Assembly (NCBI RefSeq): GCF_007483665.1
Contig: NZ_ML660185.1
Span: forward strand, 62,001-126,000
DNA: 64,000 nt
Reading direction: 5' to 3'
Source: Catellatospora sichuanensis
GTDB lineage: Bacteria; Actinomycetota; Actinomycetes; Mycobacteriales; Micromonosporaceae
Under the pieces are notes generated by a model. It was not told where the DNA came from. It saw nothing but the letters and a program-made list of their open reading frames with translations, and made no database searches. Of the stretch, positions 43,511 to 50,358 are shown in pieces. Each line of letters starts with the position of its first letter. The first letter of the stretch is position 1. The translations under genes and the position numbers were made by a program.

Positions 43511-44986
43511 TCAGCGCGTCGCCGCGGGGACTCCCGCCCCGTCCAGCAGTTCGTGCAGCGCGGCGGCGTCGAGTGCGGGATTCGCGGCGGCGTGGCGCGC
43601 CAGGCCGGTCCCGAGCAGCTCGCGCAGGCGGTCGGCGGGAAGGCGCGGATGCGCCGCGGCAGCTGCGGTCACCTGACTGTCCGGATCGGAGACGAACCGG
43701 TCGACCAGTTCCGGCGGCACCTCGGGGTCGAGCAGTGCCAGTAGCCGCACCGAGGGGTCCGGGTCGCGGGCGAATCGGGCGAGCCCGGTGACCGGGAAGC
43801 CGGGCCGGGTCGTCAGGTGCAGCCGGTCCGGTCCGTCGTACTCCAGGTAGCTGCGTAGCAGCAGCGCGGGCGGTGGGGCCGGGTGGCGGAGCGCGAGCCG
43901 GACGCGTACGCCCTGATCCGGGTCCTGGGCCAGCCGGACGGCGACGGCCTGCGGCAGCCGGGTGTCGCTCGCGGCGCGGCGGCGCAGCAGCGGATTCACC
44001 GAGTAGGCGTGGGCGATACTGACCGTGAGTTCCGGTACCAGCCCCGGCTTGATCCGGTTGAAGGAGTCCTGCGGCCAGCGGTCGACGGCGATCGCCGCGC
44101 GCTGGGACTCGCTGAGCCCGGGATGCGTCGACACCGCGATCCGCACCGACTCGTCGTCGTCGACGGTGAGGCGTTTCAGCTGATCGGCGGTCAGATCGTC
44201 GCGGTCGGCGGAGGTGCAGCGGACACCTGTGTCCGGATGGGACATCAGCATCTCCACCACGTCCGGTGGCAGTTGGGGGTTGTACGCCAGGAATTGGAGA
44301 TCGCGCTCGTCGCCGTGGGCGATCAGATGGTCCAGCAGCGCCCGCGAAAGGCGCCCGAGCTGCAGCAGTTGCCAGTGATAGTGGCCGCGATACGGCGGCA
44401 GGTCGGCGGGCTCCATCACCTGCGCGTGGTAGGCGATCACGTCGGCGGCGGCCGCACGCACCTGCTGGTCGGGATCGCGCTGGAGGGCGAGCCACCGCTC
44501 GTCTGACAGGGCACGCCGGTATCCGCATGCCGCAGCACGGATCACGGGCAGCGGATGGGTCGCCGCGACCTCGCAGGCCTGCCGTCCGAAGAGCGTGAAT
44601 GTCAGCTCGTCCAGCAGCTCGCCGGGGGACAGCAGCGGGTGAGGGGTGCCGAGCAGCCGCCGGATGACGTCGTCTGGCAGGGGCCGCGGACTGGTCCCGG
44701 CGGGCCACTGCCGTGGATCGCGGATGACGGCGACGGCGGTCATCGGATCCGGGTGGTCGATGAGACGCGCTCGCTGCCCCGGGCCGAGGTGGGGGTTGTC
44801 GGCGATGCGCTTGCGCACGCGGCGGTCCGGGTGGGCCAGGACCGCGTCGAGGAGTTCCTCAGGCAGGTCGCGTTCCGTACACAGGACGTCCCAGCATGCC
44901 TGTGCCTCGGTGGCCAGCAGGCGCAGCAGCACGTCGACAGGCGCCCCGTGGTTGGCCGCCACTCCGCACAGGATCTCTTCGCGCAC
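43511..44986 (-). CDS. Leucine-rich-repeat-variant (LRV) type protein
   Basis: The 491-residue protein is an array of about 24-residue helical units with the pattern LP...L..LA.DPD..VR...A.HP, for example LDAVLAHPDRRVRKRIADNP, PPDVVEMLMSHPDTGVRCTS and VRLAQDPDQGVRVRLALRHP. This is the LRV fold, an elongated superhelix used for protein binding. The typical N-terminal Fe-S cluster of the Azotobacter LRV protein is not evident. No signal peptide. GGGAAGGGG precedes the GTG start. Divergent from the ECF sigma operon. Confidence 0.85.
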   Translation of the reverse strand: MREEILCGVAANHGAPVDVLLRLLATEAQACWDVLCTERDLPEELLDAVLAHPDRRVRKRIADNPHLGPGQRARLIDHPDPMTAVAVIRDPRQWPAGTSPRPLPDDVIRRLLGTPHPLLSPGELLDELTFTLFGRQACEVAATHPLPVIRAAACGYRRALSDERWLALQRDPDQQVRAAAADVIAYHAQVMEPADLPPYRGHYHWQLLQLGRLSRALLDHLIAHGDERDLQFLAYNPQLPPDVVEMLMSHPDTGVRCTSADRDDLTADQLKRLTVDDDESVRIAVSTHPGLSESQRAAIAVDRWPQDSFNRIKPGLVPELTVSIAHAYSVNPLLRRRAASDTRLPQAVAVRLAQDPDQGVRVRLALRHPAPPPALLLRSYLEYDGPDRLHLTTRPGFPVTGLARFARDPDPSVRLLALLDPEVPPELVDRFVSDPDSQVTAAAAAHPRLPADRLRELLGTGLARHAAANPALDAAALHELLDGAGVPAATR

Positions 44987-45136
44987 CTGGCCCCTTCCCG
45001 TTGATCTCAGCGGGCAAGTGTCGCATCCAGGCCCTTTCCCTGCTGTCCCATGGCGTGGACGGGGCGGGTAAAGGCCGGACCGGGTGCCGCGCGTAGTCCA
45101 TGCGAGAGTTCCCTTCCCCGGCTACAGGTGGTGTCG

Positions 45137-45637
45137 ATGGACGATTTCGGCGAGTTCTATGCGGCGCGCAAGGACGCCGTCTACCGGGCGCTCCTGGTCG
45201 CCACCCGCGGGCAGCCCGGTGCCGAGGACGCCGTCGCGGAGGCGTTCACCAGGGCGTACGCCCGCTGGGAAACCGTGCGGGCACATCCCAACCCGACGGC
45301 CTGGGTGCTGCGCACCGCGCTGAACGAGCAGCGGTCCTGGTGGCGGCGGCTGCGCCGGGAACTGCCGGGCGACCCGCCCGACGTCGGCGGCGTGGCCGAC
45401 CGTGGTCCGGGCGGGCTGGACGCGCGACTTCGTGGCCTGGTCATGGCGCTACCCACCCGGCAGCGCCAGGTGGTGGCGCTGCGGCTGCTGGCGGACCTGT
45501 CGGCCGAGGAGACGGGACGGACGCTGCGCATCGGCGCGGCCACCGTGCACGTCCACCTGCACCGTGCGCTGGCGACCCTGCGCACCCGACTCGCCGTCGC
45601 GACGGGCGACGGCTCGCTGGTCCGGGAGGAGTTGTGA
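45137..45637 (+). CDS. ECF (SigE-type) RNA polymerase sigma factor
   Basis: The 166-residue protein has sigma region 2 (MDDFGEFYAARKDAVYRALL, GQPGAEDAVAEAFTRAYARW, NPTAWVLRTALNEQRSWWRR) and region 4 (LPTRQRQVVALRLLADLSAE, ETGRTLRIGAATVHVHLHRA) and nothing else, the size of an ECF sigma factor. It directs RNA polymerase to a small set of stress promoters. The ATG at 45137 follows AGGTGG; the frame further upstream is unlikely. Its stop overlaps the downstream membrane protein gene by one base, marking that protein as the likely partner. Confidence 0.88.
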   Translation: MDDFGEFYAARKDAVYRALLVATRGQPGAEDAVAEAFTRAYARWETVRAHPNPTAWVLRTALNEQRSWWRRLRRELPGDPPDVGGVADRGPGGLDARLRGLVMALPTRQRQVVALRLLADLSAEETGRTLRIGAATVHVHLHRALATLRTRLAVATGDGSLVREEL

Positions 45638-46392
45638 TGGCGGAACTGGACGACGAGCGCCTCGCGGAGCTGGTCCGCGCGGCGCACCGGGACACGCACC
45701 TCACCGTGCCGCTGGCCCGGATCCTCGGGGCCCGTCCGAGGCAGCGGCCGATCGTGGTGCTGGCGCTCGCCGCGGCGGTGGTGGTCGGGGTGGTCATGCT
45801 CGGCGCGGCCTTCCTGCTGCTGGCCGCCCCGCCGTCGCACGAGGAACCCGCGGTGCCGGCGCCTTCGGCCCCGGTGCAGGGCAAGCCGCCCCGGCCCACC
45901 AGCAGCGCGACCACGGCGCAGGGGCGCTGCGCCGATTACGCCGCCGGGGAACTCGCCCAGGCGGGGCTGACGGAGCTGCCGCCGCTGCGCTTCGAGGTGG
46001 AGCCGGTCCCGGGGCGGCTGCGGTTGCTGATGTACGCCGACGACAGTGGCAGCACCGCGTGCTGGCTGGGCGCCGAGCAGCATGCGGTGCAGGTCGGCCT
46101 GTCCGACCTGACCACCACGATGCGGCCGTCGCACCCGGCGGGCCGGTTGAGCAACGCTTCGTCGGCGTTCGGGTCCGAGCCGGCGGCGGCGTACACCTTC
46201 GGCCGTGCGCCGGCGGGCGTCACCCGGGTCGAGGTCCACTTCCCGGGTGGCGTGGTGCGCGAGGCGCAGGTCGACGGCGAGTGGTATCTGCTGACGGGAG
46301 CGGGCCAGGAGTCCTACGACTTCTCCGAGATCACGAAGGTCGTCGCGTTCACCCCGGACGGCCCGAAGGAGCTGCCGGTGCGGCACGGCTGA
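45637..46392 (+). CDS. Membrane-anchored partner of the ECF sigma factor
   Basis: The 251-residue protein has a ~38-residue cytosolic N-terminus (MAELDDERLAELVRAAHRDT), one transmembrane helix (PIVVLALAAAVVVGVVMLGA), a Pro/Ser linker and an extracellular domain of about 160 residues with CADYAAGELAQAGLTELPPL and VEVHFPGGVVREAQVDGEWY. The overlap with the sigma gene and one-pass topology are those of an anti-sigma factor, but the cytosolic part is much shorter than a zinc-binding anti-sigma domain and has no HxxxCxxC motif. It may be an atypical anti-sigma or a signal-input protein. Confidence 0.75.
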   Translation: MAELDDERLAELVRAAHRDTHLTVPLARILGARPRQRPIVVLALAAAVVVGVVMLGAAFLLLAAPPSHEEPAVPAPSAPVQGKPPRPTSSATTAQGRCADYAAGELAQAGLTELPPLRFEVEPVPGRLRLLMYADDSGSTACWLGAEQHAVQVGLSDLTTTMRPSHPAGRLSNASSAFGSEPAAAYTFGRAPAGVTRVEVHFPGGVVREAQVDGEWYLLTGAGQESYDFSEITKVVAFTPDGPKELPVRHG

Positions 46393-46406
46393 CGGCGCAA
46401 CGGGGG

Positions 46407-46440
46407 CAGGTGGGGCGCGGTCGTAGCCGCGTCCCACCTG
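46407..46440 (+). terminator. Hairpin terminator of the sigma operon
   Basis: CAGGTGGGGCGCGG pairs with CCGCGTCCCACCTG (14-base arms, one G.T) around a 6-base loop, 15 bases after the operon's last stop. Confidence 0.7.
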
Positions 46441-46556
46441 GTGCGTCGTCGGGAGCGCCACCCGGCTGCGCGTTCGGTCTGGTGCCGCCGTGACACACTG
46501 TCGCCTCGCGGACAGTTCATGTTTCGCGTTCACCCCCGGACGAAGGAACCCCCCTC

Positions 46557-47135
46557 GTGGATCTGGCCACCCTGCAGGCTCAGCAGACGCTGTTCATCAA
46601 GCAGCGCTTCACCATGATGATCAACCGGTACGAGGTCACGTCGGTGCAGCCCGACGGCACCCCCGGCACGCAGCTGGCGTTCGTCGAGCAGAAGCGCATG
46701 GCCTTCAAGGAGCAGGTCACGCTGTACCGCGACGACAGCAAGACCGGCGTGTTCGCCGCGTTCAAGGCCCGCAGCGTGATCGACCTCGGCGCGACGTACG
46801 ACGTCACCGACGAGAACGGCGCTCCGATCGGTCTGTTCAAGAAGGACTTCGCGAAGTCGCTGCTGCGTTCGACCTGGCACGTGGAGCCCGCCGGTGGCGC
46901 CCGCATCACCGGCCAGGAGCGCAGCCTGCCCATCGCGCTGCTGCGCCGCTTCGCCGACCTGACCTTCTGGCCGTACCACTTCGACTTCGTGCGCGACGGC
47001 CAGCCGGTGTTCTCCGTGGTGAAGAAGTTCGCGCTGGTGCGCGACAAGTACACCGTCGAGATCCACGACCCGGCCATCGACCGCCGCCTGGTCGTGGCGA
47101 TGGCGGTGGCGCTGGACGCGCTCCAGGCGCGCTGA
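46557..47135 (+). CDS. LURP-one-related (scramblase-like fold) protein
   Basis: The 192-residue protein starts at a GTG ((V)DLATLQAQQTLFIKQRFTMM) and has the beta-barrel pattern of the LOR/Tubby-like family: NRYEVTSV, LAFVEQKRMAFKEQVTLYRD, VFAAFKARSVIDLGATYDVT, ENGAPIGLFKKDFAKSLLRS, TWHVEP and a final helix (HDPAIDRRLVVAMAVALDAL). The fold is shared with phospholipid scramblases; bacterial members have no assigned function. No membrane anchor or signal peptide. It appears to be transcribed alone. Confidence 0.8.
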   Translation: MDLATLQAQQTLFIKQRFTMMINRYEVTSVQPDGTPGTQLAFVEQKRMAFKEQVTLYRDDSKTGVFAAFKARSVIDLGATYDVTDENGAPIGLFKKDFAKSLLRSTWHVEPAGGARITGQERSLPIALLRRFADLTFWPYHFDFVRDGQPVFSVVKKFALVRDKYTVEIHDPAIDRRLVVAMAVALDALQAR

Positions 47136-47608
47136 TCTCGTACCACCCGCGTGGGGGCGTCGGCTGCGGCCGCCGTCCCCACGCCCGTGTGCAGCATGTT
47201 TCGGCGGTGGCCGAATAGCCTCGACCGCGGCGGCGCGGTCCAGCATCATCCCCTGCGGGGAACCGGCGTTCGGTCGGGCGCCGCCGGGTCCCGCCGCGGC
47301 GCTCGACCCTCGCGGGCTTGGTCGCAACGGGGGAGGCCAATCCCGCGCGCCGGGACACGCTGACGGCGGCGGTGACCTCGGCCATGGCGGTCCTCGCCCG
47401 CGGCGTCACCGTCGGTCACGACCTACCGCTGCTGCGGTGAAGATCCGTCGTCGGGTCAAGGTTCGGTAACGCGGTCGGACGTATCGGACATCTCGGGCGG
47501 CGACCTGTTGAGTTGCCGGGCCCGGCGTCCTAGTTTTGATCGCCAACGACCCGTTGAGCTGCGCCCCGAGCGGCTCGTCATGCGGCGTTGTCGATACGAG
47601 GGGTCCGC
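47136..47608. other. 473-bp gene-poor region
   Basis: No supported gene is present. One frame is open from 47219 to the stop at 47438-47440 and its end reads GVTVGHDLPLLR, but it has no usable start codon or ribosome binding site; it could be the remnant of a lost gene. The right part holds the promoter of the pentapeptide gene and two near-identical 12-base words, CTGTTGAGTTGC (47505) and CCGTTGAGCTGC. Confidence 0.55.
47508..47536 (+). promoter_or_regulatory. Promoter of the pentapeptide-repeat gene
   Basis: TTGAGT and TAGTTT are separated by exactly 17 bases, 72 bases upstream of the ATG at 47609. Confidence 0.6.
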
Positions 47609-48589
47609 ATGCTCAACGATGAGGCGCTCGTCGAGCGCTGGCTCGTGTCCGGCGGGCCGGAGTTGCAGTCCGAGGTCATCCGCCGCCTGCGGGCGGGGGA
47701 GCGCCTCGACGGCCTGGCCCTGGACCGCATCGACGGCCGCTGGGACCTGCGTGGGCTGGGTGCACCCGAGCCCCGTGCCGCCGAGCCGGACAGCGCGACC
47801 CGGCAGGCCGGCGGGATGACGTTCACCTTCGAGTTCTCCGACGTCGCGGCGACGCTGGAGTTCCAGCGCGCCCGCCTGGTCGACCTCGACCTGCGGGGTG
47901 CGCACCTGCCGCGGCTGCGGCTGTTCGGCTGCGTCGTCGACAACAGCCTGTTCGACGGCGCGCACTGCGTCGGCCTGCGGATGTGGGCCACCGACGTCAG
48001 CGACACCTCGTTCCTCGCCGCAGACCTGGCGCGCTCGTCGGTCGGCGGCTGGTATGCCGGTCGCGGCAACCGGCTGCGTGCCGTCGACTTCCGCCACGCC
48101 GACCTGTCCCGGCTGGGCTGCGGCGTCGCGGCGTTCACCGACGTGGACTTCGCCCACGCGCAGCTCGAATGCACCAACTTCTGGCAGGCCAGCCTGGTCC
48201 GCTGCCGGTTCGCCGGGGTGCTGCGCGAGGTCGTGTTCGACGGCCGCGTGCTCGAACCCGAGCGCGATCTGGCCCCCAACCCGATGCAGGACGTCGACAT
48301 GCGCGGTGTGACCGCGTTCGACGATGTCGACTTCCGCGGCGTGAACTTCGACCGCGTCAACCTGCCCGACCACCCGGCCCTGGTCGTGGTCCGCGGCGTG
48401 GCGCGCGTCGAGGCGGGCCTGCTGCGGCTCGCCGACCGCGACGACCACGCCGCCCAGGAGGCCCGCGGCCGCCTCCAGCACCTGCGCAAGTTCATGGGCG
48501 TCGCCGGCGGCGCCGACCAGGCCCTCATCGACATGCGCACCCTCATCGACCCCGAAGCCGCCCTCCTCCTCCGAGTCCTGCTCACCTGA
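47609..48589 (+). CDS. Pentapeptide-repeat-like protein
   Basis: The 326-residue protein starts MLNDEALVERWLVSGGPELQ; its centre (residues 80-245) is built of A(D/N)LXX-like five-residue turns: ARLVDLDLRGAHLPRLRLFG, VVDNSLFDGAHCVGLRMW, DFRHADLSRLGCGVAAFTDV, DFAHAQLECTNFWQASLVRC and DFRGVNFDRVNLP. This gives a right-handed beta-helix. Some members protect DNA gyrase by mimicking DNA, but the role here is unknown. A helical C-terminal domain (DHAAQEARGRLQHLRKFMGV) follows. GAGGGG sets the start; a TTG at 47588 in frame is less likely. Confidence 0.82.
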   Translation: MLNDEALVERWLVSGGPELQSEVIRRLRAGERLDGLALDRIDGRWDLRGLGAPEPRAAEPDSATRQAGGMTFTFEFSDVAATLEFQRARLVDLDLRGAHLPRLRLFGCVVDNSLFDGAHCVGLRMWATDVSDTSFLAADLARSSVGGWYAGRGNRLRAVDFRHADLSRLGCGVAAFTDVDFAHAQLECTNFWQASLVRCRFAGVLREVVFDGRVLEPERDLAPNPMQDVDMRGVTAFDDVDFRGVNFDRVNLPDHPALVVVRGVARVEAGLLRLADRDDHAAQEARGRLQHLRKFMGVAGGADQALIDMRTLIDPEAALLLRVLLT

Positions 48590-48601
48590 CCACCCCCTTG
48601 C

Positions 48602-48664
48602 CGCAACTCGCAGAGAGTCGCGGTCTCCGGGGAGCCCGGAGACCGCGACGGTTCAAGAGTTGCG
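48602..48664. terminator. Long palindrome, family B copy 2
   Basis: 27-base arms share outer CGCAACTC/GAGTTGCG and inner GTCGCGGTCTCC pairing, with a 7x7 internal loop, between the convergent pentapeptide and esterase genes. Outer and inner words match family members at 11793 and 52670. Confidence 0.7.
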
Positions 48665-48676
48665 ACAGGGAACAGG

Positions 48677-49708
48677 TCAGCCGTCGAGGCGGCGGATCAT
48701 GTTCATGATGGTTTCCAGTTGGCGGCCGCCTTTGATGGGGTAGTTGGTGTAGCCGAGGTAGCCCCACCAGTCCCAGCAGCCGTAGGGGTTGACGCCGGAG
48801 GCGGTGGCCTGGGGGTACAGGACGACGGTCCTGTTGGTGTCGGCGTACTGGTTCAGGTTGGCGCGGTCGACGAACGCCGTGCCGACCGCGTCGTAGCCCT
48901 GCGCGCAGCCGTGCAGGGCGACCAGCAGGCGGCAGCTCTGGCCGGCCGCGCAGCTGCTCGGCACGTACGCGAAACCGCTGCCGCCCATGCTCAGCCCGGC
49001 CGCGAACCCGTTGACCGCGAACGTGTTCTGGTCGAAGCGGATCAGCGACCCGGTGAGCGGGCCGGTGTTGCGGGCGCTCACCGAGCCGTAGAGCTTGGCG
49101 AACATGGCGTTCTGCGGGTCGGTGCCGCAGTCGTTGAGAAACGGCGACGCGGTGGCCGTGCAGCCGCCCGTGCCGTACGGCGTGACCCAGGCGTGCCCGG
49201 CCGAGCTGCCCGAGTTGTAGGACACGCTCGCGCCGAAGTGCTGGTAGTAGCCGACCAGGTCGTCGGTGACCGACTTCTGCACGGTGCTGTCGTTGCTGCC
49301 GTGGAAGACGTACACCGGGTCGCCGGACAGCTGTGACGGCGGATCGATCCAGCCGTAGCCCGACCACAGCGAGGTGTACGACTCGAGGCTGCTCAGCTGG
49401 GTCGACCAGAGATTGTCGCCGCACGCGTAGAGCGCCCGGCTCGCGTTGTACTGCGCGCAGTAGTAGGGCCCGGCGGCGAACACGGCCGCACCCTTGATCC
49501 GGCCCGAGTAGGCCACGTGCAGCTGAGTCGCCATGTATCCGCCGGAGGAGACGCCGGCGAGGTACACGCTGGAGATGTTGTAGGTCTTCAGGGTGCCGGC
49601 GACGGGCGGCACCGTGTACGGCGTCGCGGCGGCGGCAGGTGCGGCGGATCCGAAAACGACCAGCAGCGCGGCGATCGCCGCGAGGCCGGCGCGGGCACGT
49701 CGTGACAT
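48677..49708 (-). CDS. Extracellular PHB-depolymerase-like esterase
   Basis: The 343-residue exported enzyme has a signal peptide (cleavage near AAPAAAAT, residue 28) followed by a compact hydrolase domain. The lipase box is VYLAGVSSGGYMATQ (Ser near residue 54), the acid is in VFHGSNDSTVQ and the His in SSAGHAWVTP; the C-terminal part has CRLLVALHGCAQGYDAVG and GCWDWWGYLGYTNYPIKGG. This matches extracellular polyhydroxyalkanoate depolymerases and related poly(3-hydroxybutyrate)/tannase-like esterases. No substrate-binding domain is attached. Alone on its strand. Confidence 0.85.
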   Translation of the reverse strand: MSRRARAGLAAIAALLVVFGSAAPAAAATPYTVPPVAGTLKTYNISSVYLAGVSSGGYMATQLHVAYSGRIKGAAVFAAGPYYCAQYNASRALYACGDNLWSTQLSSLESYTSLWSGYGWIDPPSQLSGDPVYVFHGSNDSTVQKSVTDDLVGYYQHFGASVSYNSGSSAGHAWVTPYGTGGCTATASPFLNDCGTDPQNAMFAKLYGSVSARNTGPLTGSLIRFDQNTFAVNGFAAGLSMGGSGFAYVPSSCAAGQSCRLLVALHGCAQGYDAVGTAFVDRANLNQYADTNRTVVLYPQATASGVNPYGCWDWWGYLGYTNYPIKGGRQLETIMNMIRRLDG

Positions 49709-49894
49709 GACCGACTCCTTCCGGTAGCAGGGGTGGCGTCACCGTAGGCGCGGGCCACGCCCACCTCCAGCCGCGCCGGGCACACACTTCGATGGATCCA
49801 CATGGCGCGTACCGCCACCCGCCGTCACGGGCACCCACCACGGCGAAGTCAATTCGGTGGCCCGCGTGCGGTGCGGCCGTGCATCCTGTGGGCC

Positions 49895-50236
49895 ATGGGA
49901 ATGCTCGACAGTGTCGCCACGCGGGTGGTCGCGGGAGCGACCGTGCGGTTCCGGCCCTCCGGCAACTCGATGGTGCCGCTGATCCGCAGCCGGGACCTGG
50001 TGACGGTCGCGCCGGTGAACCCGGCGGCGGTCCAGGTCGGCGACATCGTGCTGGCCCGCGTCGCGGGCGCGGTCTACCTGCACCTGGTGTCGGCGGTGGA
50101 CGCCGCGGGCGCGCGGGTGCAGATCAGCAACAACCGCGGCCGGGTCAACGGCTGGACCGGCCACGCCCGCGTCTTCGGCATCTGCACCGAGGTCGAGGGG
50201 GCGGCGCGGCCGCGGCTCGACGGCAAGACCAGGTAG
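49895..50236 (+). CDS. Small S24/S26 signal-peptidase-like protein
   Basis: The 113-residue protein has the Ser box RFRPSGNSMVPLIRSRDLVT (near residues 18-37) and VQVGDIVLARVAGAVYLHLV followed by NNRGRVNGWTGHARVFGICTE, the beta pattern of S24/S26 peptidases such as LexA/UmuD and signal peptidase I. The expected catalytic Lys is not obvious where it should lie after GDIVL (an Ala-Arg is seen instead), and there is no membrane anchor, so it may be inactive or act differently. The ATG at 49895 follows a CATCCT -10-like box by seven bases, suggesting leaderless translation. Confidence 0.72.
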   Translation: MGMLDSVATRVVAGATVRFRPSGNSMVPLIRSRDLVTVAPVNPAAVQVGDIVLARVAGAVYLHLVSAVDAAGARVQISNNRGRVNGWTGHARVFGICTEVEGAARPRLDGKTR

Positions 50237-50299
50237 CTGGGGCCCGGGAGCGGCGTGGTACAGCTGCACCCATGCACATAGAGAAATGCAAATGTGGCA

Positions 50300-50328
50300 T
50301 TGACCGCGCCGTTCCTCGGGGCCAGTAT
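50300..50328 (+). promoter_or_regulatory. Promoter of the chitinase gene
   Basis: TTGACC (50300-50305) and CAGTAT (50323-50328) are 17 bases apart, with the operator palindrome directly after. Confidence 0.65.
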
Positions 50329-50344
50329 TAGGAAAGTTTCCTAA
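50328..50344. promoter_or_regulatory. TTAGGAAA palindrome at the chitinase transcription start
   Basis: TTAGGAAA-G-TTTCCTAA is a perfect 8+1+8 palindrome overlapping the end of the -10 box and the predicted start site, as expected for a repressor site. Its AT-rich content stands out. The regulator is not in the window. Confidence 0.7.
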
Positions 50345-50358
50345 TAACAGGAGGGCAC

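Noticed and set aside
47219..47440. Open frame ending GVTVGHDLPLLR considered as a gene or pseudogene
   Set aside because: No start codon with a ribosome site, no recognisable family and no matching upstream fragment.
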